Shown here one piece after another: positions 15,529 to 27,900 of a stretch of DNA of 64,000 bases. The notes beneath the pieces are model-generated. The model saw nothing but the letters and a program-made list of their open reading frames with translations. It did no database searches and had not been told where the DNA came from. The stretch's first letter is position 1. Each line of letters begins with the position of its first letter. The stretch is from NCBI RefSeq assembly GCF_000224145.3, contig NC_020167.2:2158782-2222781 (forward strand). The letters run 5' to 3'. The DNA comes from Ciona intestinalis (lineage: Eukaryota > Chordata > Ascidiacea > Phlebobranchia > Cionidae). Made by a program: the position numbers and the translations under genes.

Positions 15529-17123
15529 ATGTTGGACATTTTGGATGTCTCTACAGAAAAACTTCTGATTCTTAAAGAATTCATTGAATTGTTCAAGTTC
15601 AATCCTAGTGTGCTGTATGAAAATGAAATGCACTTTGTAAGGGAATGGATTTTGGAAGAGTAAGTGAATTGAATATTACAGTTGCATAAAATACAGAATT
15701 TAAAAAATATTTTTCTTTCCCTTTCCTGTGTTTAGACTATGATTTTGTATTGGTACTGTCATTCAGATAATATAAGCATGACTAGCATCTTGCATTATTT
15801 ACAAAACAGATTATGTTCCACAGTTTAAAAGCCCAGCTTCCTCAGAAGATTGAAGATCCTGGTTATGTTGATCTGAGTGAAGAAGATGAAAACATTGAAG
15901 AACAGATTGATGGTCCAGGTTTTAATTCAGGTGATGGTCAGTGCATTCATTGAATGTATTAACAAAGACAGAGCAAGTTCAGAAGTTATACCATGTATGA
16001 AACAGAAAACCTGTTGACTTTTATCTACGTACTATTAAATTGTAAAAACAGTAAGTGCACCAGTTTATATTTCAAATGTTATACTAGTCCGAACAAACTG
16101 CTGGCAACTTTATGTAATAAGTACATAGCACAGATATGTAAACTAGATCAATAACCAAATTTTAAATTTAAGCATGCCTTCCACAACTGATTAATGTTGA
16201 AGTGACAAGAATCAAATCGCCTAAGGTATTGCAGCATTTTCTAGTTATATCTTTTGTTATAACAGCCCATGCAGTATTTATTTGACTTACATATTTTTAG
16301 AGTAGTGATCAAGACAAGGAAGATAATGCTGAAGAACTTGATGTCATGGAAGATTGCTTCTCTAATCTTGGTTTGTAAATTTATTTTAAATTTTAACAGT
16401 AGCTTAATGGCTATATAAGGTAAACAGCTCTAAATGTTCTAAAATCTAGAAAAACAGATTGAATTATCAAGAAAAGTAAACACTGAAGCAGAATATCACT
16501 TGGCTCGTACAGTCATTCGAACTTTTGGTTGCAATGTTTGCCACAAAAAGTTTGGCTCTGAAACAAGCCTGAAGATGCATAGGGCAACACACGCTGAAGA
16601 TATAGATTCTGATGCACCTGGTTATATGATAGTTGAACCTGCTGATAAACTGGAAAGAACTACAGTGGTGGCGGATGAAGAAAATAAAACCTGTCAAGCT
16701 TGTGGAATGCATTTCGAACGGAGACGTTTATTAAAAGAACATGCACTTGCTGTGCATGGGATTAAAAAGCCTTTCCACTGCTGGCAATGTGATTTTGTCA
16801 CAGCCAAGTATGAGAGATTGAGACCGCATATGTCAGTTCACACAGGAGAAAAGCCTTATACATGTAGTTTCTGCCCACGTACTTTTAGAATGAAAGCAAC
16901 TGCAGATCATCACATTCTGACACACACAAAGGAGCGACCATACAAGTGTTTAAAATGTGAAAAAAGTTTTCGCCACCCAAGTACACTTAAGAAGCACATC
17001 ACAGCTGTTCATGAAAATCTTAAGCCCCACATATGTGAAACTTGTGGTCGTGCATTTAGTCATATTAACAGTTTTCAACGCCACAAACAAAACAAAGTGT
17101 GTATTGAAAAACATAAGCTGTAA
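15529..17123 (+). CDS. ZF3: C2H2 zinc-finger protein, 6 fingers
   Basis: Five exons (15529-15659, 15824-15930, 16173-16225, 16301-16370, 16450-17123) give 344 residues in phase. The first coding exon is 131 nt, phase 2, and encodes the module MLDILDVSTEKLLILKEF ... MHFVREW. A strongly acidic linker follows (DLSEEDENIEEQ, EDNAEELDVMED). Six fingers fill the C-terminal half; the last ends in Cys rather than His. It lies tandem behind ZF2, about 210 bases after the ZF2 stop, so ZF3 may be read from an internal promoter or as part of an operon-like pair. Confidence 0.87.
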
Positions 17124-17295
17124 ACAAAAAATGATTATTATATTTCATTCATTCATCGTACACTGATATCAATGTAAAGTCAAGAAAAATGTTACATTAA
17201 AGGAGGATGTAATTTTTAACGGAGGTTATAGATCAACATAATTGCACAATTAAACATAATAAGTCATTTTCCTGACACATAGCATACTGCAAAAA

Positions 17296-19313
17296 TTATT
17301 GAAAAATATGATGACTTACATAATGGGATCTAAGCTTCTTAGCATTAAGAAAACTAGTTCTACACTCATTGCATCCAAATGGCTTTTTATGTTTTTTCTC
17401 GTGTTTGAAATATTTTTTTTCTGAACAAAAAACTTTTTTACAATGCTTGCATTGCAATGCTTCAGTGTAATAAATGTAACCCAAGAAATTGTACACATCC
17501 GTTTTTGCATCATATTTTGCAAATCTATTATACGATTTATTCTGCCTGGAACACTTTTTCGCTTCGAGGTGAGATCTTAAACTAGTTTCATGGAAGTATT
17601 GCTTACTGCAGATTGAACAGACATACACATTTTTTTCAATGTGCCTGTTTACATGACTATCTAGGCCTTGGATGCTTTTAAAATGTTTGTAGCAAAACCT
17701 GCATTGAAAGGGTTTCATTTCATCCGTCTTCTTGATTGACTTATGTTGATTGTCGCCTACGGACAGTTTGGGCTGCTTGGGTTTTGGTTCTTGTAAATCA
17801 GCATCTTCTAAAATAAATGAATGAATGAAACTTACTTTATCCTCGCGTGGCCGGAAAACAACAGTCGTTATCACACGAGTTTAATACCTCGTGCCATCTT
17901 ACGAGTTACCATGTATGTTACTTTGTTGGTAATTATTATTTGGGGGGAATTTATTCATTTTTTTATGTATGGCTGATAATTTAGACAACCCATTTGTGAC
18001 CACTGGGTTGGAGCAATTGCCGTTCAGCGTCTGGCCCAAGGACACATATGCCCACAATGGTAGCAGCGTCGAGCCTTGAACCCATTACCTCTGGGTTACA
18101 GGCAGGCGCGCTAACCACTATACCACGGCGCCATAAATAATAACAAATATTTAATGTTATTGGCAAAACTAACAGTACCAGTCTGATTTTGTCACATTTT
18201 ATTAAACTGTACAAATTGGAATGATGTAAAGTAAATATAAAAGAATATATTCCTCATACTTTGATTACGGATCAAACTCTATTTGTTCACCTTTAAATGA
18301 TTGTCTGTTTAACTTGCAACTTTTAAATCCTTGTTTGTGTTCATTGTCTTGTTGATGGTTGATTGTAGAAGAGTTTGGTTTATTGAAAGATTTCTTAACC
18401 TGAAAACATTGATTGTTTGTTTTAAAATTTGTACTGAAAATTACCAGAGCTGTACATGAAGAAGCATTTTTTTCTATTGTGTTTTGTTAAATTACTATTT
18501 CCCTTTGTTTTAAGGCTCAATATGGGTTTTATTAATCTCCTGTATGTTTGTCTACTGGTGTGGCACAGCAATTAGTGTGCCTGCACATAACCCAGAGGTA
18601 ATGGGTTCAAGGCCCGTCACTGCTACCATTGTGGGTGTATGTGTCTTTAAGCAATACATCTAAGAGCATTTGGTCCAACGCAGTGGAGCCTTATGGGTAG
18701 TTTAAATCGTCAGCCATAAACATTGTAAAAATACTTACACAAAGTAATGTAGTAACGTGTAAGTGGTTGTATGAAACAACATCCATTAAACAGAACAACT
18801 GTAGTTGCCCCACTACGATAAAAAAGTTACATTCATTCATTTTGAGGCTGTGTTAAATTTAACAGTGCCAGTACTTCCTTAAAAAAATTCTCCTGATTTA
18901 TAATTATTTATAAAGAACATAAACCTCTGCCTTTATTCGGTTGTTTGTGTCATCTCGTTGCGTGTTACTTGGGTCATCTGTAAACGCAGCATGAATTTTC
19001 AATTTAATAAAGAAACACAATATGCTACTCATACCTGTACAATAAACTTCAACTACAATCTTCTTCTCAGAAGTTGGTTTATTCTGATTTCCTAACAATT
19101 TCTTTTTGTGGGATTCAGTTTCTGCCGCACTTAAACACAATAAATGACAATAGGCACATGCTTTGTAAAAGATAAGACTTACTGTTGTGAATTCCAATCG
19201 TGCAGAAAATCTAATTCAGGAGACTTCAATAGTTCTGGGTTGTGTGTCAAAATTTTAACACATTCCCTAAGAACTTCTACCTTTTTCTTAGTTATTCCCG
19301 CTTTTTCCAACAT
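17296..19313 (-). CDS. ZF4: zinc-finger protein of the ZF4/ZF5 subtype
   Basis: Five exons (19183-19313, 19035-19129, 18925-18977, 18291-18399, 17296-17807) give 299 residues. The first exon is 131 nt and encodes the module as MLEKAGITKKKVEVLREC ... LDFLHDW. The middle is Lys/Asn-rich and low in complexity. The last exon starts DADLQEPKPK and has C2H2 fingers (FQCRFCYKHF...H...H) with one C2HC variant. ZF5 shares this layout, including the DAD-L-EPK start, so the two are a recent tandem duplication. Exon 4 lies between two full-length SINEs in opposite orientations. Three adjacent introns are compact or repeat-filled. Confidence 0.85.
17822..18133 (-). repeat. tRNA-derived SINE, copy C, full length
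   Basis: On the minus strand it runs from GGCGCCGTGGTATAGTGG with a matching B box (GGGTTCAAGGCTCGACGC), through TGTCCTTGGGCCAGACGC, to the tail GCGAGGATAAAGTAAG and (ATTC)n. The tail stops a few bases before the acceptor of the last ZF4 exon (17807). Confidence 0.8.
18553..18842 (+). repeat. tRNA-derived SINE, copy D, full length
   Basis: The head GTGTGGCACAGCAATTAGTG, B box GGGTTCAAGGCCCGTCAC, body and (ATTC)n tail are all present. It lies in the ZF4 intron 18400-18924, inverted relative to copy C. Confidence 0.8.
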
Positions 19314-19637
19314 GATGGTTACATGATGTCTTACCCAGAAATCGATACATTATAAATTCATGTACATTTTACAAATCTTATGTGTGTCATTGTCAACAAT
19401 GTGTTGGTTTAAAATCAGTAACTGAAAAAAACACTTTTAAAGGTAAAAATAATTTTCTTCTGCACTTGAAATAACAAAGACTATAGAAATGATCTACTTT
19501 AATATATGAACATCATTCTCATATTGATATCATTATCAACAAAGTATTTAAGCACGTTAACAACAGATAGCACAAGCAAAACAAAGAATGTATTGAAATA
19601 TTAAGCTATACTTTATAAAGTTTTTAACTATTATGTA

Positions 19638-21148
19638 TTAGGAAGAGTTATTGCAACTTGCATAATGAGATTTAAGCAACTTAGCATCACAAAAATTCAT
19701 TTCACAAACTTTGCACCCAAACGGCAACTTTTTGTATTGCTTATTATGATTTGGAGATTTTTGTTTTGAACAAAAACCTGTTTCAGAACATCTGCGTTTG
19801 AATGTGTCTGTACACTTATGGTAACATGGGAGGCTGTATGTATTGGTGTCTTTATCATATACAGCAAACTCATTGTTTTTTGTGTTATTAAATTCTACAT
19901 CTTCATTCTCAGAATCCTCCAGGCTGTGGAGGTCTAGACTTTGATAAGAAGGGAAGGGTAAACCACACTTTAAAAAGTGTTTTCTGGTCAATTTAACAGA
20001 ATCTATTAGCAAGTTTTGATAAGCCTGTTTATTGTCTGCTAACAAATTTTCTCTCTTCCTTGTCTTGGTACATATTTTGAGATGATACTTTAAACCACTA
20101 GTGTTAAGGTACTGCTTGCCGCAGTATGAACATTCAAACTTGTGTTGTTCAGTGTGCTGGTTTACATGGATATCTAGGCCACTGATGCTTTTAAAATCTT
20201 TAAGGCAAATTCTGCATTGAAAAGGTTTTGCTAAGTTCATCTTCTTGCTTGATTTGTTTCCACACTTTTCCACCGACAGTCTTGCAAGCTTGGCCTTTGG
20301 TTCTTCTAAATCTGCATCTTAAAAAAGCATTTTTATTAAAATTTGGTGGTTGTTAAATTTTGTATTTGTGGCAGGCATAGATTATTTAAAAATGAAATAT
20401 TTCATAACTACTGCAAACAAATCAAAATGAATCTTATTACCATTCTTACAATCACATGTTTTTCCAGCCAACATATCATTTTCGTTGTGCCTTTTAACTA
20501 AATCTTCTTTTCTTCGGTCAAGGTGTTTTTCAGTATTGGTTTGAGAAGAACTAAGGTCACATATACGATCAAAACTGGAAGTTTCCCATACCTAAAATTT
20601 GTTTAAATATGGTATATTTGTGGTTGAATAGACAGTTAAAGTTCGCAGGATTGCAAGATTAGTATGCAGTAATGTTTATTTTACTGATTTATGTATCATT
20701 TGTTTTCTTATTAATTTTGTTAATTTTTCACCATGAAATAAAACATAATTTAAAATAAACCTTTGGTGGTATCTGGTTGGTTGTGCTATTTTGTGTTTCA
20801 CATAGATCATCTGCAAAATATCCTATTAATTTCGGTGAAACGACAAATATAAAATGTGTACCTGAGCTAGTAACCTCCACTGTTACTTGCATATCATTGG
20901 GCCATATTTTTGTCTGAACTCCAGACAATGCCTGTGAATCAAAATCAGTTTCAACAACACTGAAAACAAATAAAATACCATTAGTTAATTATTTGAAAAT
21001 TTAATTTGAAAACTTACTATTGTACAATCCAATCATGAAGAAAATTCAGTTCACGACACTTTAATATTTCTGGGTTTTGTGTAAAAATTTTAACACATTT
21101 CCGAAGGGTCTTTATTATTTTCTTTGTTATGCCCACATCTTCCAACAT
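19638..21148 (-). CDS. ZF5: zinc-finger protein, paralogue of ZF4
   Basis: Five exons (21018-21148, 20862-20959, 20761-20810, 20441-20591, 19638-20317) give 369 residues. The first exon is 131 nt with the module MLEDVGITKKIIKTLRKC ... LNFLHDW. Later exons align one for one with ZF4: a short exon starting at DD, a Lys-rich exon, then a last exon starting DADLEEPKAK. Fingers include FQCRICLKDF, FECSYCGKQY and a C-terminal FGCKVCEMNF; a Cys-containing insert (HKCTDTFKRRC) sits between the second and last. It lies upstream of ZF4 on the same strand. Confidence 0.85.
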
Positions 21149-21364
21149 GCTTGTTACACAATGTCTTGAGCAGTTTGGGAATAAATGACTCAATTTTGCA
21201 TAACCTTTACCAACTATTGCATCTGCAATTTATAACCATTTGTTTATAAATTTTATTATTAAAAATTCAAAGTAAGAGACTGGACAATAGAAACTGGTGC
21301 ATCGTACTTAAAAATATCATTAAAAAACACAAGAAATAAACAGACTTATTAGGCCAATGTTACG

Positions 21365-23762
21365 TTATGGGCTTGAATTTTGGTAATTATGTTGACATTC
21401 TGCGTAGTGACTGAGCATTGACCTTTTGTTTTTTATAACTTTTGTACAAAGTGGACATGAATACACTGCATTGCATTCATTAAGCAAGTAATGCTTTTGC
21501 AATAAAGTATTAGATAAGAATATTTTTCCACAATTATCACAAGAGTTTTCAACTAAATTCGTTTCCGAGGTTGCATCATCGTTTTTCCATGAAAATAAAT
21601 CTGCCCCTTTATGTTTTTCTTCGAGGTGCATGTCCAATAATTCTTGGTTGGTAAACTTCTCTTTACATACTTTACACGCTATGTCTTTAAATGTAATGTT
21701 ACTTATATAACACCCATTCTTCCTCTTATTGTGTTTATAAAGGGATTTTTTATCATAATACACTTTCCCACATCGAGGACATTTGTGTTCAACCCGTTTG
21801 TCAGAATGGAAGATTTGATAATGACGAATGGCAGCACTTTCAGATTTATGCAAGCGATTGCAGATCTGACACTTTAGAAATTTTCTTTTTGAGTTAACTT
21901 TTGATACACCATCTGGTTCCTGTTTAACAATACCACTACTACCAACAGGTTGATGACTTTGCAAAGTAACTTCTTCTAAATCCTCTGCTTCTGGTTCAAA
22001 TAATGTATCTGAAAAAAAAGTGACCAAGGTTATGATAGAATTAGCTCGAATTAATTTCACAAGTTACCATCATCTGTAGGTTCATCGGGCTCTGATGATA
22101 TTTCAGAAAGAGCATTTCTCGCACTGCAATTAATTAGTCTTTATAAATCTAAACTTGCTACAAATACCAATGTTACACTCACTCTGTTTTAAGCCATTTG
22201 TAGAAAAACTTTAATTTGTCCGAGTGTAGCACGTAAGGATTAGCTTTGAATAAGTCAACAAATCCTTCCAATACTTCCAAGTGTTCAGCAGTGACTTCAA
22301 AAATATCCAGCATTTTTAACCCTATCAAATTAACAGCTACTTAAAAGAAAATAAACAAATTATTATTATGATTAAAAAGAAGAAACAAATAAATGCAACA
22401 GTGTATGTTTACTCAACTTTAAAATGATTTGAAATCAATGATTTGAGATGTTTATAAACTAATCCAACATTTTAACAATTAAATTAGCAAATTTGAAACA
22501 TTTATAAGCATAATACAATCAAATTGATATTGTATATATATATATATTATAATCATAAGATAAAATAAAGAAAATATAAATATAGTGTTAAAATAAAACA
22601 CAGTGTTGAAAACAGAAACAGAAAATTTTATTAGCATAACTGTTCAACTATAATAATACTGGTAGTCTCATTTGGAAAAACAAATGTTTTTTACCTAGCG
22701 ATTAATACGAAAAGGAACAATTTCAATTGGCAAGTAAATAAGGCATTTATTGAATAAATAACAGAAACTGTGACCAATCGCATGTTAACGTACTTTTTAC
22801 TGGGCTTTCAGTAATGGGTGGAACTTCTGTTGGTTCCGGTTGTTCCGATATAATCGACTCAAATCCATAACACTGATGTTTTACATAGCAGAGTTCTGTT
22901 CAATACAAACATGTTTCTATAATTTTATCAGTATTCATAAATCTGTTATACTATTTGATTACTATTACTTTGCTTATTGTTTGTTTTAAGTAACTTTAAC
23001 AACACAATAAAGAAGTTTAGATAAGTATAAACCATATACAAGTGTACTTGCATAGTCTCTGTTCAGCAATTCAATGTTCTTCATCACTTACTGAAATGTG
23101 CTTGAAAATTATAAGCTCTTGTTATGATTCTACCACAGGTTGGGCAGTGAAAATGACATCGGAACTTTTTGCCTTTTTTCTTTTCAACATTTTTTGTACA
23201 TGGATTCAAACAAGGGTAGCATTCAACTATGATTGAAAAATTTAGTTTACTAATTAGGACCAGAGTAACTAGACAATAATGACTCATAGTGGAGATGAAA
23301 GAGTTGTCCGAAAAGCAGAAACCACCAATATATAATTTAGTATTAACATAATGGGGACTCCAATAAAACTACGGTTTGGCTGCAGATATTCCTGTTATTC
23401 CGACCAGAAATGCAAAATGTTCGCACCAGTTTGCAACCCGTAGTTTTACTAGAAGTTTAGGACCCACGTAGTTGTACAAAATACCTATACTAGGATTAAG
23501 ATAATTTTAAAAATTGCATTAACACATGGAAGAAAAGAGACACAGCTTCAGGAATTACCATAATTGGTAAAAAATTAAGATATACATTCACCGTATTAAA
23601 ATATATATATATATTATTGTTAGATTAGTATACACAATTATACTGCAGCAAGTAAATTGCAAAATTAAAGTCAAACGGATAGGAAAACTCACTTTTTTCA
23701 TCTAAGATGCTAAAACGAAGAACTTTTAGACTTCTACCGTCAAACACCTTTTTCGTCTCCAT
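21365..23762 (-). CDS. ZF6: zinc-finger protein, mirror paralogue of ZF2
   Basis: Six exons (23693-23762, 23092-23226, 22794-22895, 22183-22321, 22068-22123, 21365-22008) give 381 residues in phase. Exon 2 is exactly 135 nt and encodes CYPCLNPC and HFHCPTCGRIITR, as in ZF2. Exon 4 carries the N-terminal module MLDIFEVTAEHLEVL ... NPYVLHSD, whose coding part from the internal ATG is again 131 nt. The last exon has a VKQEP SUMO-like motif and C2H2/C2HC fingers (FLKCQICNRLH, HKCPRCGKVYY, IACKVCKEKF, SCDNCGKIF, YSCPLCTKVI). The first exon is the least certain, being chosen by its ATG, donor and matching phase. Confidence 0.78.
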
Positions 23763-24298
23763 TTTTGAATATCTGTTAAAGTTTACTTTACAAAGTGAGT
23801 AGCTGTATTTTAGAACAAAAATGGATCGCCTAGAGTAGACCTTACAACTGTGGATTTGTGAAACGTTCGAGTCGATTGCCGACAGAACAAGCGATTGCAA
23901 CTCCCCTTCTAAATAAAAATAATATACACGCGGGCAAAATTTAGTCATGCAGAACGATCGTTGGAAGAAATCACAGATATCATATGTTTGTTTGTGTTTG
24001 GAATTTTATCGTTAAAATATTTTCTTGCAATAAGTAGTTTGGTTTAAATTTGTACGACAGTTTGGTAGTTTATACGTATTTGTAATTATTTGTTGTGCCC
24101 GAACTTTGAAAAAATGTCGTTTTTGTCCTTTATTAATGTTGTAAATGTAATTAAGACTATATGTTTGTATGTATTACAAAAAATAGTATAGGTGTATGTT
24201 ATGACGTATGCGTATGTATGGTGTTTAAGTGTTTTCATGCATTTTTTCTGCAAAAATATAAAAATTCTAGTTAAATGTATGTAAAAGGTGCCAAACGA
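23763..24298. other. Intergenic, ZF6 upstream
   Basis: AT-rich, no coding signal. It contains ZF6 5' sequence and the left target site (GCCAAACGA) of the fold-back element that follows. Confidence 0.5.
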
Positions 24299-24804
24299 GG
24301 TAATCCTTTAGCTGGTGGCCACCTGAAATTTTGGTTTCAAAATGTTCCTTAGGTCTCACTGATACCCACTGTATAATTTTTTTTGAAAAAACTCGGGCGT
24401 TCGTGTCGAAAATTAACTTTGAAAGTGAGGGAAATCGTGCTTCGTCACCGTATTTTCCACACCAGTCGTTATGAATTAAACCAAGGTTGGATTATTACGT
24501 CATAGAATGCGTATTGTTACGTTTGATTCCTACGTTAAAACAGTGCGAAAAAAACAAGGCTGTAACGTATGTAGTATACCACTATTGTGACGTAACATAC
24601 TGCGATTGTGACGTAATAAATCGTTAACCTTAGGCAAATCAGACGACTTACCGTGACGAAGCATGTTTTCGCGCATTTTAAAAATTAATTTCCGACACGA
24701 ACGCCCGAGTTTTTTGAAAAAAAAAATTCCACAGTGGGTATCAAGGAGACGTAAGGAACATTTTAAAACTAAAATTTTAGGTGGCCACCAGCTAAAGGAT
24801 TACC
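24299..24804. mobile_element. Mutator-like fold-back MITE with 9-bp target duplication
   Basis: Long inverted arms start GGTAATCCTTTAGCTGGTGG and end in the complement. A perfect 9-bp duplication GCCAAACGA flanks it (24290-24298, 24805-24813). The ~200-bp centre is unique and contains repeated TTACGT/ACGTAA motifs. A 9-bp duplication plus long inverted ends fits Mutator-like elements. It sits 100 bases upstream of the ZDHHC start codon. Confidence 0.75.
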
Positions 24805-24903
24805 GCCAAACGATTTCCATTTTACAATTTGTAGGAATCACGTCAAAACTACCATATTTAGAACTTCTTTACACCAAATAACTGGGAACAAGAGAACATA
24901 CAC

Positions 24904-27900
24904 ATGGCGTCTGCCGTAACTTCAAAGGGTTACACAGCAATATCTACCAATGATGAAGATATACAGGAGAAAGATGGGGTTGAACAAAACAATGAATTGT
25001 CACCAGAGATGGATGAGGCAGCAAAGGAACAAATGCGTTTGGTTCAAGATATATTTCATGTCTCCAAGCTCGGGTAAGCATAGTGCATCAGTTTTTTAAA
25101 ATTGTAATAACAACTTATCTTGCTATTTATGTTTTTCAGACTTCTGATTCCAGTGCAAGATATAATTGATAGAGATGGTATTGGAGTCCTCAGTCAGTAC
25201 GATAAAGATGGACATTCACCAATACATTGGGCTTGTCTAGGGGGACATAATCATGTTGTACGGTATTTTGCACAAATCAAGGTATCAATGTGTGGTATAT
25301 GCTCTTCTTGTTTAAACTGACCTATATATGCTTCATCAATAATATGAAAGTAAAGTGTTGCAGTATTTGTATTAATATCTATTTGTTTTTAATGCCAGGC
25401 ACCACTGGATATTGTTGCAAACAATCAATTAGGTGCTCAGCCAATTCATTGGGCTTGTGTTAATGGTCATGTTTCAACGGTGGATATCTTACTACAGGTG
25501 ATTAGAATTGTAGTATCATACTGTTGGTGTGCTTTAATCAGCCATTGGTCATGCTCTATAGTCTATAGGTTAGATACAATTTATCATATCAAGCAATCCT
25601 TTTATTAATGCCTATTTTTTACAATGTTATGTTTATGTATTATAATATCTTGGCAATGATAGATTTGGTTTTTATTGTATTTCAAAGAATTCTTATGTGT
25701 ATTGTGTACATCAGTATTTTCGCCAATCACACATTAGGTTTTAGGGACACACAAAAGTGTTTTAAAATACATGTTTTTACTGGTCACCAGTGGTGGGATG
25801 AACTTATATTACGCCTTTAAAATTTCACTCTATTTGGTTACTTATGCAGGCTGGAATTTCAATAGACAGTGTAGACAACAAAGGTTGCACACCTTTGATT
25901 ATTGCATCACAATATGGTAGAACGATGCTTGCTGGATTTCTTATGGGAAAAGGTGCTCGACTGCAGATAACGGATAAAGAAGGAGACAATGCACTTATGT
26001 GGGCTGCATTTAAAGGTTAACAATGGTTGTTTAGTTAGATATAAGATTCAATTTAAAAATAAAACTGAAAATGACGTTTTAGGTGAAACAAAAATCTCTT
26101 AGAATAAAATTCATTAAACTCTTGTCTGTTACGTATTTTGTACCACTTGATCCAGACTATTATTTTATAACAAGAATCATCCGACTTGACCATTAGTTCT
26201 TGGCCCAATTCGCAAAATTCAATATTTCATCATAGTGATTATTTTTGTGACTGTTTAAAACTTGTTTTCATGAATAATAACATTAATTTTCATAAAGTTT
26301 ATTTTTATATAGGTAAATGTGAACTCACGAGGCTTCTCATATACTCCGGATTTAACCCAAAACAGAAAGATAATTTTGGTCAAACTTCTTTACATCTCGC
26401 ATCACTGAGTGGCGACTTATTAACTGTGCAGCTGCTGTGTGAACAGGTACAATGTGTAAATATATTGAAAATATGTGCAGTTTTGTCGGCCGTAAAAAGA
26501 CACTCTTGTATAAATGTTTTAATTTCAATTCATAGGTAGTACCTCAAGAGATTTTTTGTATTATTACAGAAACTAACTATATAGTTATATTTTACATTTT
26601 GGTTGGTAAAAGCATTGGTAGTATAACTTATATCTCTGCTTGTTTAATTTTGCACTGACTGTCAATATGATTTTTGTTTTTTTTGAAAAGAGCAACTCAA
26701 GTTCACACTACCAGTCCTTAATAATTCTAATAGATTTTGTGTCTTTTAAGGATGGTGTTGACATTAACTTGGAAGACCATAATGGTAATACTCCATTGAA
26801 ACTTGCCAAAGGAAGAAAATATAAGGAGATTCTTTCCTACTTTGAAAGCTTAAAATCTAGTCGGAATAGTTACCTTCCAACATTTGACTTTAAGTGAGTT
26901 AACTTCTGTATAATTAAGGTTCGGAAACATCTGTTTTAATAATATTGATATTTAACATTTTTAGGACAATTTTCTTTGGACCTCCTGGAAAAACTAAAAA
27001 TGCTTTTATGTTTTTCATTATTGCAACTTGTCTGTATGGATATCCGTGTTATTTATTTAAAGTTTTGCCTTACACAATGGAATTTCGAACCGTGCACTTA
27101 CTTTTTGGGATAAATACGTAAGTAATATTTAACTGAAAATTGATTTCAATTCAACCAACTTGCTCAATTATCTGCACTGTGCAGGTTGATTATGTGGTAC
27201 GCGCTGCTGAAAGCACACAATATGGATCCCGGTTTCCTTTCAAAAAATGTGGATGAATATGATCAAGCTCTTCGTCAGGTTGGTGCCATGCTACACAATT
27301 GTTTCTTGCATGAACAAACAACTATGGTGCTAATATAAACCATTTAATTAATAAGAAACCATTTAATTTTTGTTAATGTATGTTGCCACAAAAATATGAT
27401 ACAGATCAATGTCAGGTTGCTGCAGTACCATAATACAACCAGGATGTTAATATGAAGCTTGTTACAGAATTAATGAGAAACTGTTTAGTTTGCATTACTT
27501 TGTATGTTCTCCATTAAGCACCTCTGACTCATTAACCTTCATTTTTGTGGACTTTTTTTAACAACAGGTTGCTTTCTTTGATGAATGGAAGCAAGGTCAA
27601 AATCCCCTTACTAGACTTTGCCACACATGCAGACTTGTCCGTCCATTGCGAGCAAAACATTGTCGTGTTACCAACAGATGTGTTAAGCATTTTGATCACT
27701 ATTGTCCGTACATATACAATGTGGTTGGTTATAAAAACAGGTAGAATTTTTCGTGAACATAATTTGTAGTAAACTAATTTCTTAAAAAAAGGTTAATCTA
27801 ATTTTAGTTGTACTTGGTATTTGTTTCATACATCATGCTTTGCAGGCACTACTTCCTTTTATTTTTGATTGGAATGTGGTTCACATTATTAACTGGCGAC

